From Thermoplasmata archaeon (lineage in GTDB: Archaea > Thermoplasmatota > Thermoplasmata > WALJ01), in contig JALSOU010000152.1 in assembly GCA_026986305.1 (NCBI GenBank), positions 1-8,732 of the forward strand: a stretch of DNA of 8,732 nucleotides. The letters run 5' to 3'. The notes beneath the pieces are model-generated. The model had not been told where the DNA came from. It ran no database searches and saw only the letters and a list, made by a program, of their open reading frames with translations. Below are positions 1 to 8,732 of the stretch, in pieces; the first letter of the stretch is position 1, and every line of letters starts with the position of its first letter. The position numbers were made by a program, and so were the translations under genes.

Positions 1-3510
<3,510 letters not shown>

Positions 3511-3651
3511 GAGGAGATTTTTTGGAATAGAGGGCGTCTCCATTATCGCCATGCCAAGCTTTATCTCCCTGCCGTTAATCTCCAGATGTGGGATTTATAA
3601 TTTTAAAATTGCGAGTCTCAAATTTTTCCCTATAAAGCCAACCTGTAAATT

Positions 3652-3659
3652 TTTATATG
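3652..3659 (+). promoter_or_regulatory. Probable promoter (TATA box) of the membrane-protein gene
   Basis: TTTATATG is centred about 24 bases before the ATG at 3679, and no Shine-Dalgarno sequence precedes that ATG. The distance predicts a leaderless transcript starting at or next to the ATG. Confidence 0.6.
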
Positions 3660-3678
3660 ATTTGTATCTTCCACTTTC

Positions 3679-4470
3679 ATGAATGGAAAAATAATGCTGA
3701 AAAATATACCTGTTGTTCCTCTAGATCCAAATAGAGATGCTATTCTTATAAAAAAGCGTGGAAAAATATTGAATATACCATTTACAGACATTGATCGCAT
3801 AGAAATGGAAATCAGAATAAACTCAGCAATGTGGGGTTTTCCAGAGTACTATGTGTTAGTTATATATCTCAAAAATGGGGAGAAATACGAGAAAACAATT
3901 CAGAATCCAGCAATCTTCGAAGAGATATATGCTTGGGGTATTGAGAAAGGAATTATAGATCCTGAGAAAGAGAAAGAATATCTGATAAAATACAGGAATA
4001 AAATCATGAAAAAGGCCGTAAGAAATTCCATAATCCTGAACAGGATTTCTATCGGCATATTCATTTCTGTGATGCTCGGAATCCCTGCCCTTCTGTACAC
4101 AACAGGCATTAAAACATCGTTGTTGGACCTTCTTGCTTCATCACTTCTTTTCACATCCCTTGCATTCATTTTTTTGCTTCTAACTCTGCCCTTGGCCGGA
4201 AGTAAGTTGAAAGCCATGGTTACCACATTTCTTTACAGAAATTCTCTATTCAGAGTGAGCTTTAAGGAGGATTCGGGGATTGATGTGGATTACAGGAGAC
4301 TCTCTGATGAAAAGAAAAAAGGATTAAGGGCCATGATACCTATATTGGGCTTTCTAGGAGTCTCGATGCTGATAAGTTCCCCTCTTTATTTCGGTTCCAG
4401 ACTGTTCTATGCAATGTTGCTTTTCGGCATGCTCTCCCTGTCCATCTCACTGTTTATGTGGAAAAACTAA
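3679..4470 (+). CDS. Unrecognised membrane protein: N-terminal PH-like domain plus four transmembrane helices
   Basis: I do not recognise this 263-aa protein. Residues 1-110 are hydrophilic, with a run of short beta-strand-like segments (AILIKKRGKILNIPFTDIDR around 21-40, YYVLVIYLKNGEKY around 57-70) followed by a helix at 78-90. This pattern resembles small PH-like domains of prokaryotic membrane proteins, but that is only a fold guess. Four hydrophobic helices follow at about 122-142, 147-173, 217-237 and 242-261, with a charged loop at 186-216 rich in Lys, Asp and Arg. There is no signal peptide, so the N-terminal domain is probably cytoplasmic. The codons look more AT-rich than in the flanking housekeeping genes. 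The ATG is chosen because a TATA box lies 24 bases upstream; ATG 3694 is an alternative. It is followed within 41 bases by nnr, which seems to have its own promoter. Confidence 0.85.
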   Translation: MNGKIMLKNIPVVPLDPNRDAILIKKRGKILNIPFTDIDRIEMEIRINSAMWGFPEYYVLVIYLKNGEKYEKTIQNPAIFEEIYAWGIEKGIIDPEKEKEYLIKYRNKIMKKAVRNSIILNRISIGIFISVMLGIPALLYTTGIKTSLLDLLASSLLFTSLAFIFLLLTLPLAGSKLKAMVTTFLYRNSLFRVSFKEDSGIDVDYRRLSDEKKKGLRAMIPILGFLGVSMLISSPLYFGSRLFYAMLLFGMLSLSISLFMWKN

Positions 4471-4479
4471 GGGGGCCAA

Positions 4480-4488
4480 GTTTTATCT
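4480..4488 (+). promoter_or_regulatory. Probable promoter (TATA-like element) of nnr
   Basis: GTTTTATCT between the stop of the membrane-protein gene (4470) and nnr is centred about 25 bases before ATG 4511, with no ribosome-binding site near the start. This matches the leaderless spacing at 3679, 6537 and 7773. The short T-run could also help end the upstream transcript. Confidence 0.45.
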
Positions 4489-4510
4489 TTAACCTATCTT
4501 CTCCGTGTGC

Positions 4511-5929
4511 ATGCAACCCATATCCTTTCTGGAGATGCGCGAGTACGACAGAAACGCAGTGTGGCTCGGAGTTCCTGAGGAAAGGCTCATGGAAAATGCA
4601 GGAAAAGGAGCGGCGGAAATAATAGCTGATAGATATGGTGTCAAAGGAAAAAAGGTCCTAATAGTCTGCGGCACAGGAAACAACGCCGGCGATGGCACCG
4701 TTGTCGCCAGACATCTGAAAGAGAAAGGAGCGGAGCCCGTTATATTCCTGCTAAAAGGATATGTTAGGAGTGAGCTGTCAAATCTCAACCTTAAAAGGGC
4801 CATGGACATGGGAATCCCTGTTAAAAAAGAGGGGTTAAAGGAAGAGGTGGAGAGCGCTGACATCATAGTTGATGCGCTCCTCGGAATCGGGGTAACGGGA
4901 AATCCAAGGGAGCCTTATAGGAGCGCCATAGAGCTGATAAATTCCTCGGGAAAGCCCGTAATATCCATAGACATTCCTTCCGGAATGGGATATGAACCAT
5001 CTGTGAATGCAGAGCTTACAATAACATTTGACTCGCCGAAAGAGGGCATGGAAGGGAATGTTAAGGTGGTGGATATAGGAATACCTGAGGATGCCAAGAG
5101 ATATGTTGGTCCCGGAGCCTTTGTCAGATATCCAAGGCCTTCAAAGGATGCCCATAAGGGGGATTCTGGAAGGGTTATGATAATCGGAGGCGGTCCATAT
5201 CACGGTGCTCCGATAATGGCGGGGAAAGCCGCATACAGGGCGGGTTCTGATCTGGTTTATCTCACAGTTCCTGAGAGGATATATCCTGTTGTGGCTGGAG
5301 CCTGCGACAACTTCATAGTGTTCTCCGAAGGAGAGGCTGTTATAGACGACAGGGCTGTTGAGAGATTCATAGACATGCAGGAGAAACTCCATGCTGCGCT
5401 CATAGGTCCAGGGATAGGGAGAGATAAGAGGACGAAGATTGCGGTGGAATACATGGTGGGGAGCGCTGAAATACCCTTGGTTCTGGATGCGGATGCCCTT
5501 CACCTGATTAAACCCGACTCTCTGCCTGAGAATACTGTTATCACACCGCATAGAGGGGAGTTTGAGGCGATTTTCGGAGTGGGAGCTCCGGAAAACATGG
5601 ATGAGCGGAAGGAGATAGTGAGGGAGATGGCTGAGAAATACGGAATAATAGTTGTGCTTAAGGGTCCTGTGGATGTGATTTCAGACGGAAAACATCTTTC
5701 TCTTAATCGCACAGGCGTGCCGAGGATGGCTGTTGGAGGGACTGGGGATGTTCTTTCAGGCACGATAACTTCGCTTATCGGCAGGGGAATGGAGCCGTAT
5801 CACGCTGCAAGACTAGGAACATTCATAAACGGATATGCTGGAGAGCTCGCATTCAAGGAGAAGAGCTACGGAATGATTGCCACGGATGTCATAGAGAAGA
5901 TACCAGAGGTGTTGAGGGAGTTTGTTTGA
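4511..5929 (+). CDS. nnr: Bifunctional NAD(P)HX epimerase / ADP-dependent NAD(P)HX dehydratase
   Basis: This fused enzyme repairs hydrated, inactive NADH and NADPH (NAD(P)HX). The N-terminal YjeF_N/NnrE half (about residues 1-205) epimerises R- and S-NAD(P)HX. The C-terminal ribokinase-like NnrD half (about 215-472) dehydrates S-NAD(P)HX using ADP or ATP. Visible epimerase motifs are GTGNNAGDG at 54-62, where family members usually have a second Gly in place of Ala, Asp121 in VDALLG, and IDIPSG at 153-158. Dehydratase motifs are KGDSGRV at 216-222, GPGIG at 299-303, DADAL at 326-330, TPHRGEF at 345-351 and GGTGDVLSG at 409-417 with catalytic Asp413. The length of 472 aa fits the YjeF fusion found in many bacteria and archaea. 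I prefer ATG 4511 over GTG 4505 because of its 25-base distance to the TATA-like element. It is convergent with the orphan gene downstream. Confidence 0.95.
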   Translation: MQPISFLEMREYDRNAVWLGVPEERLMENAGKGAAEIIADRYGVKGKKVLIVCGTGNNAGDGTVVARHLKEKGAEPVIFLLKGYVRSELSNLNLKRAMDMGIPVKKEGLKEEVESADIIVDALLGIGVTGNPREPYRSAIELINSSGKPVISIDIPSGMGYEPSVNAELTITFDSPKEGMEGNVKVVDIGIPEDAKRYVGPGAFVRYPRPSKDAHKGDSGRVMIIGGGPYHGAPIMAGKAAYRAGSDLVYLTVPERIYPVVAGACDNFIVFSEGEAVIDDRAVERFIDMQEKLHAALIGPGIGRDKRTKIAVEYMVGSAEIPLVLDADALHLIKPDSLPENTVITPHRGEFEAIFGVGAPENMDERKEIVREMAEKYGIIVVLKGPVDVISDGKHLSLNRTGVPRMAVGGTGDVLSGTITSLIGRGMEPYHAARLGTFINGYAGELAFKEKSYGMIATDVIEKIPEVLREFV

Positions 5930-6040
5930 GATGATTTGTTGATGAGATCACGAGCACATCTGAAGTTCATTCGTTAAGCTGTATTTTGTCGGAGACAATC
6001 GTTGAAGCGAGAGAAACTCTGTTATATGTTGGTAGTATTT
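5930..6040. other. Convergent intergenic spacer
   Basis: This 111-base spacer separates nnr (plus) from the orphan 143-aa gene (minus). I see no open frame worth naming and no strong hairpin. The only candidate signal is the T-run at its right end, which overlaps the stop codon of the minus-strand gene. Confidence 0.6.
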
Positions 6041-6042
6041 TT
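6038..6042 (+). terminator. Possible oligo(T) terminator of nnr
   Basis: A run of five T on the plus strand follows nnr by about 110 bases and overlaps the stop codon of the convergent gene. Archaeal RNA polymerase can terminate at oligo(T) without a hairpin. No closer T-run is present. Confidence 0.3.
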
Positions 6043-6472
6043 ACCTGCAAACTACCAGTAAGGAATTGAAGAATTCAGAAAATGAATGGAATGGTCTATT
6101 GAATTGGAGATAGCTACCAGGCCCTACTTTATAATCACCCTCAGTACCAAGTGGCCAAATAGATAAATAACGATTCACATCTTCAGCAGTTATGAGATAA
6201 CCTGTATTGGGCGATTCGTAAAGCAAAACAAGATACCATTCTTTACCAGATCGCTTTAATTCATCAATTCTGTTTGCAGTTACACCCCATCTATAAGGTT
6301 TTTCAGAACGCACTTTAAAGTATATCAAGCAGTTTATTGACCCAGATAGTTCAACTATGTTCTTGCTTACCCGCATTGTGCCTTGAGACCAAAACTTAAC
6401 AGAAAAACTATTTTCTTCTCCGAGATGCCTCAGTAGCGAAATAAACTCGGTTTGAATTTGATTTGCATTCAT
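6041..6472 (-). CDS. Hypothetical protein, 143 aa, possible nuclease-like fold
   Basis: I do not recognise the family. The sequence alternates strand- and helix-like segments: an N-terminal helix (residues 1-19), strands near 36-43 and 48-55 (CLIYFKVR), a helix at 66-75, a strong strand at 79-86 (WYLVLLYE) and an amphipathic helix at 96-104. The Glu41 then YFK(53) order faintly recalls PD-(D/E)XK nuclease cores, but the usual acidic residue two positions before the Lys is Tyr51 here, so this is a guess. It has no membrane segment or signal peptide. The ATG is firm: TAA immediately precedes it in frame, and GGTGA lies 6 bases upstream. It overlaps by four bases (ATGA) a 22-codon frame upstream. 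The surrounding DNA is visibly more AT-rich than the flanking genes, consistent with an acquired gene. Confidence 0.75.
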   Translation of the reverse strand: MNANQIQTEFISLLRHLGEENSFSVKFWSQGTMRVSKNIVELSGSINCLIYFKVRSEKPYRWGVTANRIDELKRSGKEWYLVLLYESPNTGYLITAEDVNRYLSIWPLGTEGDYKVGPGSYLQFNRPFHSFSEFFNSLLVVCR

Positions 6473-6537
6473 TTAATTTCACCTTTCGTAAATTCTCCTG
6501 TTTTTGAGTTATTCCGAAGCCCCATTTCCAATCTCAT
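6469..6537 (-). CDS. Candidate 22-codon small ORF coupled to the 143-aa gene
   Basis: Reading from ATG 6537 gives 22 codons (MRLEMGLRNNSK, then TGEFTKGEIK) and a TGA that overlaps the ATG of the downstream gene as ATGA. The ribosome-binding site of the downstream gene lies inside this frame. A TTTTTAATTT element is centred 25 bases before the ATG, the same geometry as at 3679, 4511 and 7773, so the small ORF would be translated from a leaderless message. The peptide is basic and polar, with no membrane segment. It could be a leader peptide for translational coupling, a tiny partner protein, or a chance frame in the 5' leader. Confidence 0.4.
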   Translation of the reverse strand: MRLEMGLRNNSKTGEFTKGEIK

Positions 6538-6556
6538 CCCACCACCATACACAACC

Positions 6557-6567
6557 AAATTAAAAAT
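6557..6567 (-). promoter_or_regulatory. Probable promoter of the small ORF/143-aa gene, possible coaD terminator
   Basis: ATTTTTAATTT on the minus strand lies 42-52 bases beyond the coaD stop codon and is centred 25 bases before ATG 6537. The T5 run could end the coaD transcript, while the TTTTTAAT part acts as a TATA-like element for the next gene. Confidence 0.4.
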
Positions 6568-6608
6568 CTTTCTAAGGACAATATCTTTTCATTCAATTAT
6601 TCCTGCTT

Positions 6609-7565
6609 TTATCGATACATCTCCCTCCTTATCCTCGGTACAAATGCCATGAGAACCGCTGTTTCAGTCAGTCTTTTCCTGTCATACTTCCCTTCTGTGA
6701 GAAAGCCTATGGCCCCCTGCTTATAGCCGATATTATTTAGGTTGAAGAGCTTATCCATGGCCTCACCGATACTCATACCCTTTTTCACAAGATTTATGAC
6801 ATGCTCAGGATAGTAAAAACCCGGACCGTGGCCTACGGTTATCACGCCTCTTTTATCCACAATAGCGCAGTACTGCACATCAAAATACCTCTCAACCACA
6901 GGATTCCAGATAAGGCCCGCCTCTATGCCAATACCTAGGTCAGCATCTCCTATGGCATTTTTAGACCTGTTTATCGCACCTTTTACAGTGTCTTCATCAA
7001 AGGGCTGCTCAGGAACTCCTGAATCCACCTTAACTCCATTAACTTCCAGCTTTTCATAGAACATTGATAGAACATCTTTCACTGCATTCACCTTATTCGG
7101 GTTCAGGGAGCCGACATTCACCCTCAGAGCCCTCAATAATTTCCCTTCTTCATCTATCTCTCCAGCCCTTATCCTAGATGAGCTTATTGGAAGGAAATCG
7201 TCTGCGAGAACATGCGGAACAACATGGATTTTCAGTGGTTTTATGCCCTTTTCTCCCCTTATCCTGTTTATCTCCTCTGCGCTCTTAACCGTCTCCTCTG
7301 AAACCACTATGTCCGTGTATTTCTCTTCAGTGGCATCGCCGTATCTGTCTTCAAGAGGGTGTATCTCGTAGTTCTCATACCCCATCTCCGATAGATATCT
7401 CTCCATTCTCGCTTTCCGCTCTCCATAAGGCTTCACCTCCCTGTTTCTACTGGACCTAGCGAATTCATCTGTAGTTATGCCTATGACCACCTTTTTTCCC
7501 ATTGAAAATGCCTTCTTTAGTAGGGCTCTGTGGCCTTTATGCAGATATTCAAAGGTTCCTCCCAC
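6609..7565 (-). CDS. coaD: Fusion of archaeal phosphopantetheine adenylyltransferase (CoaD) and DUF84 inosine/xanthosine triphosphatase
   Basis: Residues 1-146 form an archaeal-type CoaD, which transfers AMP from ATP to 4'-phosphopantetheine to make dephospho-CoA. They carry GGTFEYLHKGH with the HxGH motif at 9-12 and ISSSRIR at 127-133. Residues 149-318 match the DUF84/YjjX NTPase family, which hydrolyses ITP and XTP: VGSLNPNKVNAV (151-162), SGVPEQPFDEDT (182-193), GIGIEAGL (211-218), GHGPGF (245-250) and the C-terminal GAIGFLTEG followed by LTETAV. No stop or frameshift separates the halves, so this is one chain. The GTG start used here cuts into the first beta-strand: the in-frame codons before it read K-L-I-C-V, as expected for a CoaD N-terminus, and GAGGTGA lies 13 bases from the GTG. 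A non-ATG start at CTG 7574 or ATA 7571 is therefore possible. It follows the zinc-ribbon gene in one operon. Confidence 0.93.
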   Translation of the reverse strand: MGGTFEYLHKGHRALLKKAFSMGKKVVIGITTDEFARSSRNREVKPYGERKARMERYLSEMGYENYEIHPLEDRYGDATEEKYTDIVVSEETVKSAEEINRIRGEKGIKPLKIHVVPHVLADDFLPISSSRIRAGEIDEEGKLLRALRVNVGSLNPNKVNAVKDVLSMFYEKLEVNGVKVDSGVPEQPFDEDTVKGAINRSKNAIGDADLGIGIEAGLIWNPVVERYFDVQYCAIVDKRGVITVGHGPGFYYPEHVINLVKKGMSIGEAMDKLFNLNNIGYKQGAIGFLTEGKYDRKRLTETAVLMAFVPRIRREMYR

Positions 7566-7578
7566 ACATATCAGCTTA

Positions 7579-7586
7579 TCACCTCA
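7579..7586 (-). promoter_or_regulatory. Ribosome-binding site upstream of coaD
   Basis: TGAGGTGA on the minus strand, with core GAGGTGA, complements the anti-Shine-Dalgarno sequence and contains the stop codon of the zinc-ribbon gene, which suggests coupled translation. Four bases follow before the in-frame CTG at 7574, seven before ATA at 7571, and 13 before GTG at 7565. The clear sites elsewhere in this window have 4 to 6 bases. Confidence 0.7.
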
Positions 7587-7773
7587 GGAGATAGGAGGAG
7601 AACATTATCACTACCAATATAGCAACCAATACCCACATCAGATAGATGCTCTTCTTTTTCTGCCTCATCATGAGGTTCCACTTCTCCTCGCATGCCTTTG
7701 AGCAGAACTCCTGATCCGGAGGTATGGATATTCCACATACAGGGCAGTGCTTGTGGGGTGGTATTTCGCTCAT
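7579..7773 (-). CDS. Small zinc-ribbon membrane protein (DUF2116-like)
   Basis: This 64-aa protein has a HCPVCG...CSKAC pattern with Cys10, Cys13, Cys24 and Cys28, a four-cysteine zinc ribbon, followed by a Lys/Arg-rich segment (36-42) and one transmembrane helix at about 43-62 that reaches almost to the C-terminus. The positive residues before the helix predict a cytoplasmic zinc ribbon and a tail-anchored arrangement. The layout matches the archaeal DUF2116 zinc-ribbon family, whose function is unknown to me. The ATG at 7773 is preceded at 24 bases by a TATA-like element and lacks a good ribosome-binding site, so it is probably leaderless. It is the first gene of an operon with coaD, whose ribosome-binding site covers its stop codon. 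No functional link to CoA synthesis can be read from the sequence. Confidence 0.88.
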   Translation of the reverse strand: MSEIPPHKHCPVCGISIPPDQEFCSKACEEKWNLMMRQKKKSIYLMWVLVAILVVIMFSSYLLR

Positions 7774-7790
7774 GATCCTGAATTCGCAAT

Positions 7791-7803
7791 CTCTTTAAAA
7801 ACT
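7791..7803 (-). promoter_or_regulatory. Probable promoter of the zinc-ribbon/coaD operon and ligase terminator
   Basis: AGTTTTTAAAGAG on the minus strand begins inside the ligase stop codon (TAG, 7804-7802) and is centred about 24 bases before ATG 7773. The T5 run can serve as a ligase terminator, and TTTTTAAA as a TATA-like element for the next operon. Confidence 0.5.
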
Positions 7804-8732
7804 ATTCCACCTTTTTCAGCTGCATCTCGTACATCCTTATCATTTCCTCAGTTGTTGTTGCATCCTCAGGACCCCTGTCATCTCTCCAGTTTCCCGTGAA
7901 CCTCGGAAACCTTATTGCGAGGCCTGCGCATTCCTTAATCTGACCGTAAGCGCAGGTGTGATTTGGACTGAGTGTAATCTCTGCGCCCAGCACTTCAAGA
8001 ACAAAGTTTGGTACAAACCATACATCTGGCTCCATCTTTGAGTCCACTCTGGGATGCCTCTCTTCTATGACATAGGGCCTGAATATCTCTGGAAGGTTCT
8101 CAAGGTCCTCATCTGTGAACCCGCTTCCAAGCTTGCAAACGGTCTCAAACATATCTCTGTCAGGATTGTATGCCGCCATTAGGAGAGCTCCGTATTTTCC
8201 AGCCCTTCTACCCCTTCCCATGAAAGCACCCACGGGAACTAGGTCAACTGTATCGGTCATCTCGCTCTTGTAGTCCTTCTTGTACTTTATCCAGAGAAAT
8301 CCCCTTGCCCCAGCCTTGTATATGGACTCTTCGGATATGGATTTTGCCATTATTCCCTCGCATCCAGCATCTATGGCCTCGTTGAAGAATTGCTCCGCTT
8401 CCTCTACTTTGTCTGTTATCAAAATTGTGGAAATCTTCACCCTTTCGGTTTCCTCAAAGCTCTTCATCAGGGCATCTCTTCTTTCAAGGTACGGCTTTAC
8501 TGTGAGGTCCTGTCCATCGAGATAGAGGGCATCAAACAGGAAGATGACAACTGGATATTCCTCAATCGCCTCTTCAACACCGTATTTTCTCCCCCTCCTT
8601 CTGGAAACCACCTGAAAAGGTAGCATTTCGCCTGTGCTGAGGTCCACTGGCACGGCTTCTCCTTCAAATATGCCCTCCTTTCCCTTAAAAGCGCTCCTCA
8701 ACGCCTCAACTATGTCTGGAAACTGGGATGTG
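7802..8732 (-). CDS. lig: ATP-dependent DNA ligase, C-terminal 309 residues (partial, runs off right edge)
   Basis: This is the C-terminal part of an archaeal ATP-dependent DNA ligase, which seals nicks with an adenylated lysine intermediate in replication and repair. The frame is open to the window edge (first full codon at 8731), so the 5' part, with the DNA-binding domain and the KxDG lysine motif, lies outside. Numbered within the fragment, it shows the FEGEA motif (22-26), FLFDALYLDG (64-73, motif IIIa), CEGIMAKS (124-131, motif IV), WIKYKKDY (147-154, motif V) and, in the OB-fold, IRFPRF (273-278, motif VI). The C-terminal tail GNWRDDRGPEDATTTEEM followed by a short helix is typical of euryarchaeal ligases. 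All visible catalytic motifs are intact. The TTG at 8701 is internal and not the start. The stop codon runs directly into the promoter of the next operon. Confidence 0.97.
   Translation of the reverse strand, partial: TSQFPDIVEALRSAFKGKEGIFEGEAVPVDLSTGEMLPFQVVSRRRGRKYGVEEAIEEYPVVIFLFDALYLDGQDLTVKPYLERRDALMKSFEETERVKISTILITDKVEEAEQFFNEAIDAGCEGIMAKSISEESIYKAGARGFLWIKYKKDYKSEMTDTVDLVPVGAFMGRGRRAGKYGALLMAAYNPDRDMFETVCKLGSGFTDEDLENLPEIFRPYVIEERHPRVDSKMEPDVWFVPNFVLEVLGAEITLSPNHTCAYGQIKECAGLAIRFPRFTGNWRDDRGPEDATTTEEMIRMYEMQLKKVE

Noticed and set aside
3599..3610. Palindrome AATTTTAAAATT as an operator.
   Set aside because: It is a simple AT palindrome of a kind expected by chance in AT-rich DNA, and its position matches neither start.
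3900..4226. Minus-strand open frame opposite the membrane-protein gene.
   Set aside because: It is fully contained in the plus-strand gene, which has a promoter and a consistent membrane topology; this frame has neither.
4505..4507. GTG as the start of nnr.
   Set aside because: It adds only two residues, and its distance to the TATA-like element (about 20 bases) fits less well than that of ATG 4511. It is not excluded.
5141..5551. Long minus-strand open frame opposite nnr.
   Set aside because: It lies wholly within the well-supported nnr gene, has no family-like motifs and no ribosome-binding site; it is an antisense shadow.
5938..5964. Possible C/D-box small RNA (TTGATGA followed 12 bases later by CTGA).
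   Set aside because: The first base of the C box is wrong, no C' box follows, and no terminal stem is visible.
8699..8701. TTG as the start of the ligase gene.
   Set aside because: The frame continues upstream to the window edge with ligase-like sequence (SQFPDIVEA), so this codon is internal.

Overview
The window looks like a thermophilic euryarchaeal chromosome, most likely class Thermoplasmata or a relative such as the Aciduliprofundum/DHVE2 group; this placement is an inference. The evidence is a bacterial-type gyrB-gyrA pair, an archaeal ATP-dependent DNA ligase, an archaeal-type CoaD, a DUF2116-like zinc-ribbon membrane protein, TATA boxes at about -25, several apparently leaderless starts, and heavy use of AGA/AGG and ATA codons. 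No insertion sequence, CRISPR array, tRNA or rRNA was seen.

Layout: positions 1-3350 (minus strand) carry gyrB and the first 489 codons of gyrA as an overlapping pair that continues out of the left edge. Positions 3351-3678 are a divergent control region with gyrB promoter signals, a long run of helically phased A/T-tracts, a 21-bp inverted repeat and a promoter for the plus strand. Positions 3679-5929 (plus strand) hold an unrecognised four-helix membrane protein and a fused NAD(P)HX epimerase/dehydratase (nnr). Positions 5930-6608 form an AT-rich island with an orphan 143-aa gene and a possible coupled 22-codon small ORF. Positions 6609-7773 (minus strand) hold a zinc-ribbon membrane protein followed by a CoaD-DUF84 fusion enzyme. 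Positions 7802-8732 hold the C-terminal part of an ATP-dependent DNA ligase that runs off the right edge.

Functionally the genes are mostly housekeeping: DNA topology (gyrase), nick sealing (ligase), coenzyme A synthesis (CoaD) and nucleotide or coenzyme damage control (Nnr repairs hydrated NAD(P)H; the DUF84 domain clears non-canonical ITP/XTP). Both metabolic enzymes are two-domain fusions. I see no new multi-gene defence or mobile system. The parts most worth checking are the phased-tract gyrase control region, the small ORF coupled to the orphan gene, the doubtful start codon of the CoaD fusion, and the unassigned membrane protein.

Translation starts follow two styles. Four promoter-proximal ORFs (ATGs at 3679, 4511, 6537 and 7773) have a TATA-like element centred 24-26 bases upstream and no Shine-Dalgarno sequence, so they are probably leaderless. 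Downstream or internal genes (gyrA, the 143-aa ORF, coaD) and gyrB have GGTGA- or GGAGG-type ribosome-binding sites.
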